Assembly (NCBI GenBank): GCA_030998015.1
Contig: JARWMV010000009.1
Location: 372,001 to 436,000, forward strand
Reading direction: 5' to 3'
DNA: 64,000 bases
From: Ceratorhiza oryzae-sativae
Taxonomy: Eukaryota; Basidiomycota; Agaricomycetes; Cantharellales; Ceratobasidiaceae
Numbering within the stretch: position 1 is the first letter of the stretch; every line of letters begins with the position of its first letter. Made by a program: the position numbers and the translations under genes. Below, piece after piece: positions 21,588 through 33,752 of the stretch. Under the pieces are notes generated by a model. It was not told where the DNA came from, did no database searches, and saw nothing but the letters and a program-made list of their open reading frames with translations.

Positions 21588-23053
21588 ATGCGTGATCCCG
21601 CTTATCCCGTGTTCTGCGGCCTCGGTGCCGTGCTTGCCTTGATGCCTCTACCGTGGCATATACGGGCAAGAAACACCGGCACCCTCATATATGTCGGTTG
21701 GTCCTTCAGTGCATGCATAGTGTTCCTCGTCAATTCCATTGTTTGGGCGGAAAATGTCAATGATGTGGCACCCGTGTGGTGCGATATATGTGAGCCGCGA
21801 GAGACGTTGGGTCGTTTGACACGCTTACATTTCCTATTTACAGCCAGCCGATTTGTTGTCGCGGTCAGCGTTGGTATACCAGCGTCTTCCCTGTGTATAC
21901 AACGACAATTGTATCGGGTCGCAACTACCAAACAAGTACCCCGCTTCGCAAACAGGTAAAGCACATTGCTCACCATTGCGTCTGCATATACTCATGATTC
22001 TCAGAGGATTAAAGAACTTATTATCGAATTAGGGATTGGCGTAGGCTTGCCATTGCTGGTGGCTGCTCTACGTAAGTCGTATTCAATGGAGGATTCGAAA
22101 GTTATATCAACTGTGCTTGGTCAGATTATATTGTAGAGCCGTTGCGCTATGTAATCATTGAGGACGTAGGTTGCTATCCCAGTGAGTCTATCTTTCGAGT
22201 GCTGTGTGGGAGACTGAGGATTGCCCTCCAGGCGAAGCGACTATGGTACTCTCCATGTTTGTGGGACGCATGTGGTCTGTCATAGTCAGTCTTGTAGCAT
22301 GTGTATATACATGTAAGCTATTCCTCTGGTTTGCCGTTTTGATACTGATTTGTTCGATCAGGTCTCATTCTACGGGCTTTTCTCCTAGCCCGCCGTCAAT
22401 TTTCTCAGGCGCTCTCCGACTCGGGATCCGATCTCAATTTGTCCCGTTTCTTCCGCCTGATGGCTCTCGCCCTGACCGACATGTGTTTCTCGCTCCCTTT
22501 CGCCCTTTACTTCCTCATATTCAGCGCACTCTACAGCCCATTTGACCCATGGATCTCCTGGGATGAGACACATAAACACGTTCACGAGATCGGAGTCATG
22601 TCGCATGAAGACATGCAAAGTATTCCCGGTCTTTTGACCAACTTTGCGATGGCCACGTGGGTAGTGCCGGGTTGTTCTTTTGTTTTTTTCATGTTTTTTG
22701 GATTGTCGAGCGAGGCAGTCGAGTACTATCGACTGGTTTTCTGGGCGGTGGTCGCTCCCTTTGGTTTGAAACCTGGCGAGCCGAGGGATGAGGAGGCGTC
22801 TCCGACCAGTTGGTGAGGACTGATATAACAGGTTTATTGGGGGAAAATCTAACGATTGACATGTAGGCCTAGACGGATCTCGAGCACACGCCGAGGTGCA
22901 CAGGTGGATATAACACTCACGCCTTCGGCGAGTGCCACAGTCGATACCATTGTTGCACCCCCTACGCACATCCGATTCAGTGGTAAAAACGACAGTCAAA
23001 GTGAACGACACTCTTGCGACGTCAAAGCAAAAGACCTTGAAGGTCAGACTTGA
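21588..23053 (+). CDS. STE3-type pheromone receptor (GPCR), second copy
   Basis: Complete receptor. Exon 1 is 21588-21789 (MRDPAYPVFCGLGAVLALMP ... WCDI). Following exons give SRFVVAVSVGIPASSLCIQR, KELIIELGIGVGLPLLVAAL, YIVEPLRYVIIEDVGCYP and MFVGRMWSVIVSLVACVYT. Then come RRQFSQALSDSGSDLNLSRF, FFRLMALALTDMCFSLPF and FMFFGLSSEAVEYYR. Introns are spliced with consistent phases. A last intron (donor near 22813) joins a hydrophilic cytosolic tail, PRRISSTRRGAQVDITLTPS, ending at 23053. It senses farnesylated pheromone at the plasma membrane in the usual model. It lies about 9 kb from the first receptor, same strand, with the LPMO pair and mobile debris between. The frames are intact, so it is probably functional. 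Confidence 0.93.
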
Positions 23054-24018
23054 TAATCACCTTGCCCCAAGGTCACCCCCCCCCGTAATTCACCCGATGT
23101 TTCACCCACCTTGCCTTGTATTACTGTGTTTGCTCCCGCCATTCGGGCACCCAGCCCACACAAGCTGGGAGCCAGCCCGGAATTCGGGTGAGAGCGACCA
23201 ATTAACGTCTACAACCCGTATTTAACCTAGGGCATAAACTCAGCCATAAGCTTATTTCACTGTCTTTTTGATTTATCTCTGCCAAAGTCTCTCCTCTACC
23301 ATTGTCGCGTCAATAAATAGTGAATTTAAGTAGATCCATTCTATTCGTAATCAGACCCTTTGGTCAAGAATCGAATTGATCGTGTGGCTACAAACACGCG
23401 ATGGCCAGGCCTAGATCTTACACAATCTGCAGCGGACACCATGTTGTTTGTTTGATTCACACTCAAGTATAGCGCGTCTTTGTATGTGAGAGAATCTCTG
23501 TTAATTCTCTATCAGGTCTGGATGCGCGAAGCTATTGCCTAGTGTGGTTAGAGCGTGGCCCACTAATATTATAGACTCTTTGTAGAATGTTAAATTAATG
23601 AGAACGAATAATATCACTCCGTTGCTGTCCTCTCGTGTGGGGTTGGATATACGATATCCTGCTAAGTAGAGGGTGGGTGTGGTTTGATATCACACACACA
23701 CACATATATATATATACAATATTTGGATTGATTTGGCTAACTTGCAAAATAAATAATCACATGATGCCGCCGCCGAGCAAGGTGTCACCCACGCCAGTCG
23801 GCACATCGAGTCTAGAAATATGAACGTAGAATCCGGGGTACTTGTGTGCCGTTTAGTCAATGATCGATCGAGTTCAATCCTGAGCGCTCGGAGAATCGAC
23901 TGGTTTGAGGTTCAATTGAAAACAACGCTGAAAAGGCGAGCGGGCTGGAGGATGAGGGCGATCCGATTTCTCAGAGTGGCAGGATTGGAGGGGAATAACC
24001 TCGGGAAAGAGTGCTGAC
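23054..24018. other. Intergenic region with (CA)n(TA)n microsatellite
   Basis: No gene seen, and no CaaX-ending short frame found on reading both strands. A CA repeat passing into a TA repeat lies at about 23690-23717. Confidence 0.4.
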
Positions 24019-27000
24019 ATGATCAGGATGGCTGGCACGGACGGGCGCTTGAGTGAGGTGGGATCGATGGACAACTACCTCCAGTCGTCGGCGGTGAGCC
24101 GACGTCACTATGCACTTACACACCGGGTGGAGAATGCAGCGAGCGTGCAAGACGCAGACGACGCGCTGTGGGCAGAGATGGATCGCATCAGGGCCAAGGC
24201 TGCAAACGGACTGGTGAGTAGCTCGACGTCGGCCGACGGTGCGAGCTCACTGCGGCTGCCAGACAGATGCCTACGACGAGCTCGTCATCCTCATGTACTG
24301 CCACACTGCGGCCGCCGCTCGCCCAGTCACTGCCTCGGACCTCGAGTTTGCGTTGTCGCCTGCGGTGAACCTGGCCGCCACCGGGCGCGCTGTCAAGCAT
24401 CGTCGAATCGGTGCGCCTCTGAATATCTGTCATGGGCTCGTGTGTTGAGCCTGTCCAGGTCTCACCTTTTGTGCGCTGTTCATGCCCCTGGACCACCCCC
24501 TCCAGCTCATGCTGGTCAATACCTTGCGCAAGGTTCGCCCTCTCTCGCCAGCTGTCCACCGCCGTCGTCCTGATCTACATAGCCACAATAGGAAATAGAA
24601 AGCGACGAGTTACAGAGGATCGTGTTGGCTACAGACTTTATTACCGCTTGCCCGAGCGAGTTTCTTGGACCAGCTGTGGTCCCACGTCTCGAAGTTTTGC
24701 TAGGACACAAATCGTACGAGCCTCCTACTCTCATACCACGACTCGCCTAAATCCTTTAATATCTCGCACAGACAGAACATTCGGCGCCGCGCAGTTTTTG
24801 CTCTGCGTGCCCTCGACTCGATATTCAACGAATCTCACGCCGAGCTGCCTCACCCGAATGATACCCATCTATCCCAACACAAGCCCACCATAATGCGCCG
24901 TCTCACCCGCGCCGCCCGAGAAGACCACGTTAGATCAGACGAGATAGGTGCTATAGACGCATTATTGGCTGCAGCTAGAAATCTGCTTCAGGCAAGCTAG
25001 TGATGCTTGCTCGCCGTCTGCCACACTAAATTTCCTTTTGCTCCAGTCTGGCATGTTGACGTCACAAGAGATTATCCCCGCAATTGCTGCGCTCCTAGAA
25101 AAGACATTACCAGTGCTGTCAAGGGCAAGAGCAAATCCCACCAGCCCTCTCGCTCGCCTTGGCTTGTTTCCTCCCTGGTTCATACACTCGAGTGCGCGGT
25201 CACTGCTGGAAAACAAGCCGCAACGGAAAGGTGAATATTACTTGTCCATCTCACCAGAGCAAACTTACCCTAGTTGGGTTTAGCGTATCAAAAGATCTGG
25301 CCAAACTAGCAATAAGAACCATCCGCGTATTTTCGGACAAGCCCGGTATGTTCATATACGTATCCCTCCGACCGGTACTCATGCGCCACATGATCCAGCC
25401 TCGCCCCAGGTCCTTCAATCATTTCGTCTCCTCGGCGCCCTCCCTACCTCGCTTGTTCATTCTTTATTACAAGCCCAAGACCAAACACCCCAGGCCTCCA
25501 CGTCATCCATTTCAACGCCGCCTCCCGCCAAACCCAAAGTACGCCATCCGGTTGGATTCATTCGTCCACTGCTGGTATCCCGAGATCCCAACGAGCGATG
25601 GGTTGGCTTGGTGTGCCTGAAAGCACTTCATCCGAGTCTATGGGCTGGTGTCCCACTGGAAGGTGCCCAGGAAACGATACCACCTGTACTGGACGAGTGG
25701 GAAGTGGGCGTCATCATGAAGGGCCTGAGCGACCCGGATCAGACGCTCCGCCGCCTGGTGCGTATCCGAGCCCTTGAACTAGACATGCGGGGAAACATAA
25801 CCGACTCGATCATACTAGACTATGCGTGTCCTTGACGCCGTGGATCCTCAACTGCTCCACGTCTTTTTGGAGCAGCTCATCACGCCTCCACCGTCGGCGT
25901 CAAGTGCTAAACAGTCACCTGGCGAGGCGCTCGAGGTTGTTTCGTTCTTGTATGCCAACGACGGATCCAAGTTTGGCCAAGGCGTCGGAAGAATCTTTGA
26001 CAAGCATGCAGAGGTAAACCGTGTGGATGAAAAGCTGGTAGAAGGAGTCGTATCCGTCGTGCACGAGAGTGAGTTCAAGAGCTTTGTACGAGTTTGAGCT
26101 CCTCGTTGAACTGGACTCTAGGTAACCAGGCATTCCGTGCGTCGTTTGCAAGCTCCATGTTACAGCGCATTACGAAATCCCGCCACACGTCGTTGTTTTC
26201 ACCACTCAGCTCGGGGGCCTTGCCAGATGGCGATCAACAGGATGCTGGTAAAATATCTGCTGATCCTACTACGGTCCTATTGTTTGCGACAACCGCCAAT
26301 GACCTTGCAGCCGGTGTTAAACAAGCTTTGAATTCGTTGCTCGATATGCTTGACGGGAGGGGCGGTGAGTCATCCTGCCAAGCAGATTAATGGCTTGACC
26401 TTGAACCATTGTTAGCTGGCATGCAGGAAGTATTGCTACTTGCAGCACTTCGACTCGTTCCCAAGTTGGAAAAGCCCGAGGAAATCGAGGCTGCCCGCGC
26501 TAGGGTAGAGACGTTTAGCCAGAAACCTGATGTAGGTAGACACATCCGAAGGGTAAATCGAATTTCCTATTGGCATGGATTATGCTCATGCGCGCCGTGC
26601 AGCGATGCGAACTGTTCATCAAGTATGCAAACGATCAAAATGTGTTACGAAGGATTGCAGAAGAGACCCAAGCCAGTTCTGTATGTATACAAACTCTACA
26701 TTCTGTTCATGCGGCTTAGGCCTTTGCGACGAATTAGCTGCCTGAATTTCTCCAAGCGCTTCTATCAAACGGTCCCTCGGTCAACGCGCAGCCTACCCCC
26801 AAGCAGGCCTTGCCGCTAGCTCAATCACCCAAAGCGACCGCTGCTCGCTCCGTCATCTCCCCCGCCTTTTCGACCATATCCCTTTCCAACACCCCTGCAC
26901 TGCGGTACGATCCATATGCGCCACCACAGCCCCCTGCTCGGCGAACGCGTCCCCACGCAGATTCGTTGCATCATCGGGAAGCGGGGACTCATCGACGTCG

Positions 27001-27780
27001 CTTGATTCACCGTTTGTTCGAGAAGGGGAAGTTTTGGCCGGCGAGATGGTCCTCCAAGCGGCGGACGAAAGAAATAGAGCCAAGGGCAAGGGAAAGGCGA
27101 ATGAAGCATCAAGTCATCTGCGATTGGATACAGAAGGAACACCCAAGAAGACCACTAGCCCGAACCCCGAATGCCGACCTGATCACGCTCAGCGCGGTCG
27201 AGTCGCCGTTTCGGGAAGAGACCGAGTTTGGGACGCTCAACATGTCTAGTTCCATCATTGCTGGAGCGATGGGCCCGACCTCGGACTCGACCACGATATC
27301 GTCCCCTCGGTTTTATACGGCCGCCATGACCTCTCCTCGTTGGCCGGATCAGACTTGGCGCCCGTTGACGCTGACGCGATTTGGAATTCGTTGACGTTCT
27401 CGAGGGTGATGCGACGCTTGGGAAACAAACTGCGAGGATGGTGTGACAAGGCGCCAGAGAGTGTGGCTGGTGTACTACGCGAGATGGGGCTTGGGTTTCT
27501 AACCCAAAAAGTCGCAGTGGAGGAAGGGTCCAAACCGGGTGAGCTTGCATCTGTACGATCTCAAGGGATTTTTTTTTTACTTGACTTGTTCGTCGTAGGC
27601 AAAGGACAAGAAGTCTTTGCATACATCCCATCGCCGAGTGAAAGTCCAGATAGCGAGGTCGCTCGAGCCGTCATCCGGCTACGGCCTGCGGAAGATGGAA
27701 GCTGCCTGTGGATGCTGAGGTGTGGAGAATGGGACCTGAGAGTGAAAATTAGAAAGGCGTTGGATGGCGAAACGGCGTGA
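24019..27780 (+). CDS. Adaptor-protein complex large subunit, AP-4 epsilon-like (Adaptin_N)
   Basis: Large adaptin of a clathrin-type or AP-4 coat, expected on trans-Golgi or endosomal membranes. The N-terminal HEAT-repeat region shows SSAVSRRHYALTHRVENAAS, DDALWAEMDRIRAK, DELVILMYCHTAAA, LTFCALFMPLDHPLQLMLVN, SDELQRIVLATDFITACPSE, AVVPRLEVLLGHK and NIRRRAVFALRALDSIF. Next come LAIRTIRVLQSFRLLGALP and GLSDPDQTLRRL-TMRVLDAV, which match the order of blocks in epsilon and gamma adaptins. At least ten short introns are needed. The 3' part, from about 26.9 kb, codes a low-complexity linker and a small C-terminal domain ending RVKIRKALDGETA. It seems to lose one base at the C run 26930-26934 and one at the G run 27271-27273. 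Start at 24019 or a nearby in-frame ATG. Alternative: a divergent AP-1 gamma paralogue. Confidence 0.72.
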
Positions 27781-28072
27781 CCTTTCAGTAACATTCCTGT
27801 ACCAACTATGCTTAAAATGGTAATTTGAATGTGAGTGGATGAGACCTTGCCCACATGGACCGACCAAACTCTGTCTCTCAAACTCGACGTCTCTACCATC
27901 CTCGGTCAACGTCTGACTGATTATTGCCAGCATCGGGCTGCGTCGTTCAGGATGCCGAATGCGTACCCTGAGGGCGCATATACGCAGTGCTTAGAAGGGT
28001 ACAAACGCTGCCAGCAGTACGACTGGTTCACACAACAACTATCTCCCTCGATTCAGCATACGAACCAATGTC

Positions 28073-29398
28073 CGCTAAGTTTATTGCGACCGCAGGAGCC
28101 ACCTGGCTTCTTGGCGTCCCCTTGACAAACGCACTTTCGGATTCAACAGCCTTTGAGGTCCGCATCCTGGCCCGTTCAACCTCTGTAGGTCACTATTCCA
28201 AACACTTGAACCCGGAAATAATATTCCTCGGGCTAGATTGATTCAGAGCGAGTTCAAGAACTCAATCGAGTAGCTACCCTCTATCCAATTTCCTACGATG
28301 ACCAGCCCAGTGTTGAAGCTCTCAAGGGCGTGGATGTACTGATATCCACTGTTAGTGCAGATGCGCTTTCACCAGCCCAGGTGCTCAGAAATGCCTTTTA
28401 TGTTTAAAGTTTCACAGTGCTAAATATTAGTGCCTATCCGGTTACCACTTACCAAAGCGGCAAAGGCTGCAGGTGCTGCTACATTCTTCCCCAGCGAGTT
28501 TGGTGGAGTATGTTTGCATTTATTTTCGCTACAGTGCGGCTAATTGTGCTGCATGCCGGCAGTTTTAAAACAGTGACAGTCCTGCTTCTTTGATTCAAAA
28601 CGAACAAAAGGTCGTACAAGCCGCTGGGTTACACGTAACTTTACGAGCTGCAGGCGGGTTTCCGGAGCACTTTCTCATACAGCACGTTGACATAACTGAT
28701 GAAACAGGCAGGTTCATTGAAAGCATATGCTAGCGCTCTTGGATATGATTTCGCCAACAAGAAAGTGACCATTTGGGGAAATCCAGATGCTAATATTACA
28801 TTGACAGCAGCTCGGTCGGTTGTGGAGTAGATGGTAGCTACCTCGCGACGGCCCATCCTAAACCAGCAACTAGTTGGCTTGTTTATGTGCTGAAAAACGT
28901 TGCCATCCCGCAGTTACAGAACAAGCACTTGGACATTCGAGGGGATTTCGTCAGTGGAAACGAAATCGTTCAGCTCTGGAAAAAAAGCTTCAGGTGAAGT
29001 CCTAGTTCAATATAACTAGTCCGCCAGCCAATCCGTTGCCCCTTGGACTAAGCTTGATGTCGAGTATCGCCCGCTTAAAGAAGCAGAACAGCGAGTCGAA
29101 AAGGATCCAAAGGATATTATTGGTGTGTTATTCCTTAATGCCAGGGAGGTTCAGTTGAACCCCTTCACAATGACCTATACCCTGTGTGGAAGCCCATTCT
29201 GTCGAAAGTCCACTTTGGGGATTTCATAAATACACATATTAAATTCTTTATATCACCTCTGCTGTATCCAGAGGCTCCCGTGTTTCCGATACCGAAAGTC
29301 AAGCAGGGTTTGCGTTTGAGTTCAGCAAAGGCGCATCCGCGGGCAGAGGACGATCTACGTGAGAATAGATCGGCGCAGCATACATTCCCGGTCTAAGT
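28073..29398 (+). pseudogene. NmrA-like / isoflavone-reductase-like NAD(P)-binding protein, disrupted
   Basis: Atypical short-chain dehydrogenase family, often a redox sensor or reductase. The start MSAKFIATAGATWLLGVPLT resembles the family's NAD(P)-binding GATGxxG motif, but the second Gly is Trp. Recognisable blocks follow: VEALKGVDVLISTVSADALS, KAAKAAGAATFFPSEFGG, NEQKVVQAAGLHVTLRAAGG, FANKKVTIWGNPDANIT, VLKNVAIPQLQNKHLDIRG, GNEIVQLWKK and DLYPVWKPILSKVHFGDFI. One intron (28187 region) is clean. The later blocks sit in different frames and cannot all be joined by GT-AG introns, with at least three frame breaks and internal stops. The changed P-loop residue favours a real pseudogene over sequencing error. 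The coordinates are the outer limits of similarity. Confidence 0.7.
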
Positions 29399-29953
29399 TG
29401 AGTTGCTGCACTTGTACGAGATAAGGACGTGAGAACCCCCTATTCATAAATAAAATCTCGCAATAGACAAACTATGGCTGGGCAGGGGTATGGTGATGTG
29501 GCTGTCAAATTTGCGATTGCGGAAATGATCTGCGGAGCGCCAAGCAAGCTCGCGGCTCGATATCGGTGGCCGCACGATAACACTAATCCATCCACATATG
29601 ACCAGCTCTATTCCACTTCGTACCAGCACGCGCACGAGGTTCACCTAGAAACCAAAACCAATCCTCGAACTATCATCTAACACGCAAGCTCAAAAAAAAA
29701 AACATTTTACTGGAGCTCCATCGCAGTGGGATCAATATTTCCTGCTCCGATCCCATCAAGTTATCTGCCGCCGATCAACCTCCTTGACATTTTGTGTGAC
29801 GCTGGTCTCGCCCAGCGCGACAACCGCTCAATCGAATGTTTCCCAATACACTACAAGAAATTCCGAAAGATATTTAAACCTCAAAGATCCGTTCATTCCT
29901 CTCAGCAAACTACATCTCTCTTCGTCGCCTTTCAACTGCACTAGAGCTCCACT

Positions 29954-30814
29954 ATGGCCACGGTTCAAATCTACGGCGTACGTTTCCACTCTAAACCACC
30001 GTCCTCGCTTGCTCATCGCGAAATAATGACAGGTCCCTCTCTCGACATGCACTAAGCGTGTTATGACCACATGCAACGAACTGGGCATCAACTACGAAAT
30101 TCAGACTGTTGATCTGTTCAAGCGTGAACAGCAGGATCCCGAATATATTGCAACCAAACACCCCTTTGGCATCATCCCCGTCCTCGTCGTAAGTACAGTG
30201 GCCAAGTCGTGGCTTCTTAAATACCATTGATTGACGATATAAACCAAAGGATGAAGATGGCACTCAGCTTTATGAATCTCGCGCAATTTGCCGCTATTTG
30301 ACCGCCAAGTACGGCAAGGAATCTGGGCTTATGCCATCGTCGGACGATGTCAAGTCATACGGTATATTCGAGCAAGCTGCGAGTATAGAGTATTCCGCAT
30401 TCGACCCATCTGCCAGCGGCCTGACCTTTGAGCGCGTTTTCACCAAGTAAGTATTGCCTTTATGAATTCCGTTGTCGCCAACCCAACTTTTATCAGGGCA
30501 TTCATTGGCAAGGAAGGAAACGAGGAACTAGCTCAGAAGTATATCAAAACTCTTGTGAGCAAGATGGAGGCATACGAGCGCATTTTGTCCAAGCAGAAGT
30601 ACCTTGCAGGAAATGTAAGTCGTTGTGTCTGGAGCGCTATTCCTATAATCATATGCCGTTGCAGCACATTACCTTGGCCGATTTGTTCCACCTTCCATAT
30701 GGTGCATTCGTCAATCAGATTGCCCCTGAAATTATAGGTTCTCAGCCGCATGTCAAGCAATGGTGGGAGGACATCAGCTCTCGCCCATCGTGGACCAAGA
30801 TCAAGGATCTCTAG
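29954..30814 (+). CDS. Glutathione S-transferase, phi-like (distal copy)
   Basis: Complete 214-residue GST with exons 29954-29977, 30033-30188, 30250-30446, 30497-30614 and 30665-30814. The first three exon lengths (24, 156, 197) are identical to those of the array at the left end. The active-site loop is VPLSTCTKRV, followed by KHPFGIIPVL with the cis-proline and YESRAICRYL. It ends KQWWEDISSRPSWTKIKDL. It lies some 26 kb from the others, beside the disrupted NmrA-like gene, so it moved or the array was once longer. In the linker its RAFIGKEGNEE differs from the MFGVQTNEA type, making it nearer the copy at 1-795. Confidence 0.95.
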
Positions 30815-32306
30815 GAATACGTTCTTGGGCAGTCTGCCTTGGCGAATGAAAGCATGAAGCATTTCTATTTTTTGGTTGTCGTCGATACTGTCTATACGAT
30901 CGAATAAATGGATTCGCACTTGTCCATAAAATATCAGAGTCCAGAAGCATCTGCAAGCGAGCCTGGAGGACGTGTGGAGAATCCGCAGGTTTTCCCGTCC
31001 CTTGCTCTTGTGTGCAACGAAATATGTCCAGTTAGCCGGTGCCAAAAGATGGAAGGTTCCATCGCATGCTTAATATTTAATTGGCGCATCTCTAATTTAA
31101 CCATGCCTACAACGCTGCTAGGCATATGGAAATTAGGGATATTACTGTATGTATGCGCTCCCGATCCGCACTGACAAGCAGCGGGTCATCCAAAGCTATC
31201 TCATCGACCCTCTATTATCAAATTTAGTTCAAGGATCCGAAAAGGCCTACCAAGGTTCCAGTTGAGCCGTTCCTTGACAACAAGACATTCGGTATACACC
31301 ACTTGTTCTCTGTTTAGTGACTCATGCAAATCGGTCTATGCGAGCGAAACCAGTCGGTCGTATTCCCACTACTCTGGCATCTCCCCAAATTTGATCACTT
31401 CGAGTTCGAGCTCGCGTAACCGGGGCTCACAGGCCCTTTGCCAGAACGCCCTATCCCATCTTATCTCGCTTCGGGTCCTCTAAATTCCGCCCTGAGACCT
31501 GGCCAGCCCCCCAAACAACCAGCCAAAGGATTGAATGGTGGAGACTCCTGCTCGGGGGATACCATGTGTATATATGCACTCCTCCCAAATTCGGGCGGGC
31601 ACGCAACGACCGTTCTCTCGGTTTCTTGAAGGCGATCTGAATGAGATCATGGCCTTTGTTCTAGGTTGACCAATTCGTCATGTCATGTCATGTCAACGTG
31701 TGGGCTGCAGGAACCCAGGCATTTGACCAAATCTCCATTGAAAGTGTTGAAACGACTGCTGGACCCGGCCAACGCGAATTTCAATCGAGGCATACGGAAT
31801 CCGGCCGAGTGATATCGTGATATGACAAAAGTGAGGTAGGCGGAGTTCATTTTCGCGATCGGATGTTTATTCTAGCTGCCTTGAGAGGAATACAATATGT
31901 CATGCACGCTTGGATGTTGGGGACCGAATCGACTGTCAACATGTGGTCGTATTTCGTTACCATCGGCCGAATTACGAGGTCCCCATTGCGATGCAAATGA
32001 CGTAAATCTTCCGAATGTCCTTCGCTTCGCAACTCCAACGGAAATATGCACTCATGTCCAACTTCTTCTCTTCGCCTACGTGATAGTCATTAAACAAGGG
32101 ACGTATAACACAACGACAGTCCATAATAAACATCAAAACACACCAGTAAAAAATGTCACAACTACACAACAACAGACCATGACGCATACGAGTCGAGTAT
32201 GGATCCGTAACAACATGAAGCGAACGTCTCACCATAATCAAGTGTTCGTACGGATTGGGGGGTAATAATGTTCGTGCGTATCAGTCAATAAAATGAATCA
32301 AAACGT
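30815..32306. other. Intergenic region
   Basis: No gene or RNA recognised in about 1.5 kb. Short frames have no motifs. A TGTCATGTCATGTCA tandem lies near 31678. Confidence 0.4.
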
Positions 32307-33752
32307 CTAGAGTGTCATGAACGAGCCGAAAGCGGCAACGAGAGCGACGGCAAGGGAGCTTGCGCCGAGAGAGAGCGCACCGTTGCCGGACGCGGGCTGG
32401 GCGGTCGCGGAAGGGGCCGTGGTGCCCGTCTGGGATGCGCCTGGGGTTCCGCTCCCGCTCCCACTCGATGCATTCGATCCACCCGAGCTCGTGCCGTTGG
32501 GTCCTCCCGCAACGTTGCGATCGGTTACGGGGCTAGTATTGTCTGCAGCGTTGAGGTACCAGCTCTGGCCCAACACGTCCGGAATGCTCTTGGCAGTCCA
32601 TCCGTTTGAGGCAATGAGAGGGTACGTGTCCCTGAAGACCTTGACGCAGTCGGCGGTCAGTTCGTGCTCAAGAATGTTGAGGCCGGGAGACTTGGGGCCA
32701 TTGTACGCCTTGGTCAAAACAGCGGTGGCAGCAGCGATGGTCTGGCCCCTGCCAATGTTCCAGTCGTTGGTATCGTGGTTCCAGATGACTGTATGGAGGC
32801 CAAAGACGTGCTACGGAAGAAGCGAGTGCGTTAATACACGGTTAAACCATTTCACTATCGAGCGCCGGGACCCTGATCGAGACCCCAACAATCGCGACGA
32901 ACCTTGGCGATAGCCCTGACACGCGTATCCGACTCGCCAAAGGGAGGGCGCCAGTAGCGGGGCAGACGACCGGCGGTAGAATCGTGGATGATCTGCATCG
33001 TCCATCCGAGTTCAGCGAGGACAAGCTCGTTGGAGAGTTGGGGCATGTGGGGATGGGACCAAGTGTGTACAGCCATGTCGTCTCCGTTTTGCTCAAAGGC
33101 TTCCATGAACAGGTCGGGGTGCCTGAGAATGTTTCCGCCTGTTGAAGCAATGAACAAGGTGGTCACGGAGCGACAACGCCAGAACTTACCAATGTAGAAA
33201 TGGGTGACCTTTTGATTAACCGAGCGCAGATAGGCATAGAGTTCCTTGCTACCAGCTTCAGGGCCATCATCGAACGAAATGGCGACGAGACCGGCTGGGA
33301 CATCGTACGTCTGGTTCTCGTCCTTGCAATCGACAGCGCTGGAACAGATGGGGGCCTTGCCAGGGTCCATCGTGCCAGAGCTGTTGCGATACGCGCCCGT
33401 GGCCGACGCGACCGGCACGTTGGACGGAATGAGACCGTTGGCAATCGCTGCGTTGAGAGCATCGGTCCACTCCTGGGGCGTCTGAGACGGAGATAGCTTG
33501 CCGGCGGGGAATTTCTTGGTCCACTCTGCGTCGTGTTAGCATTGGATAGAGCAGACTCGATAGACACTTACCGGGAGATCCAGGCTTGGGATAGGATTGT
33601 TGGCGCCGGAAGAGCTTGTGGGCGGGATGATCCTCGTCGTGGTACCAGCGCGAGGGCAGCGACCGCGCGACGACCTCGGCTCCATTGCCCGACACCGGGT
33701 GGGCGACCGACGCGGCGGCGGCAAAGACAAGAGCGGCGACGACGGCCAACAT
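32307..33752 (-). CDS. GPI-anchored chitin deacetylase (CE4 polysaccharide deacetylase)
   Basis: Removes acetyl groups from chitin to give chitosan at the cell wall. It opens with a signal peptide (MLAVVAALVFAAAASVAHP). A pro-like segment leads to the CE4 domain. Its motifs are in order: SFDDGPEAGS (catalytic base and metal Asp), HTWSHPHM (metal-binding His pair), RYWRPPFGESD, and VIWNHDTNDW. The Ser/Gly/Thr-rich tail (SSGGSNASSGSGSGTPGAS) ends in a hydrophobic segment, LGASSLAVALVAAF, typical of a GPI anchor signal. Introns fall near 33535-33570, 33135-33190, 32810-32905 and between the first exons. The ATG at 33752 begins the signal peptide directly. The domain order and length match basidiomycete chitin deacetylases. 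Confidence 0.92.

Noticed and set aside
9428..24018. CaaX pheromone precursor genes near the STE3 receptors
   Set aside because: Reading the gaps on both strands for Cys-aliphatic-aliphatic-X before a stop gave no convincing case. A precursor with an unusual motif, or outside the window, cannot be excluded.
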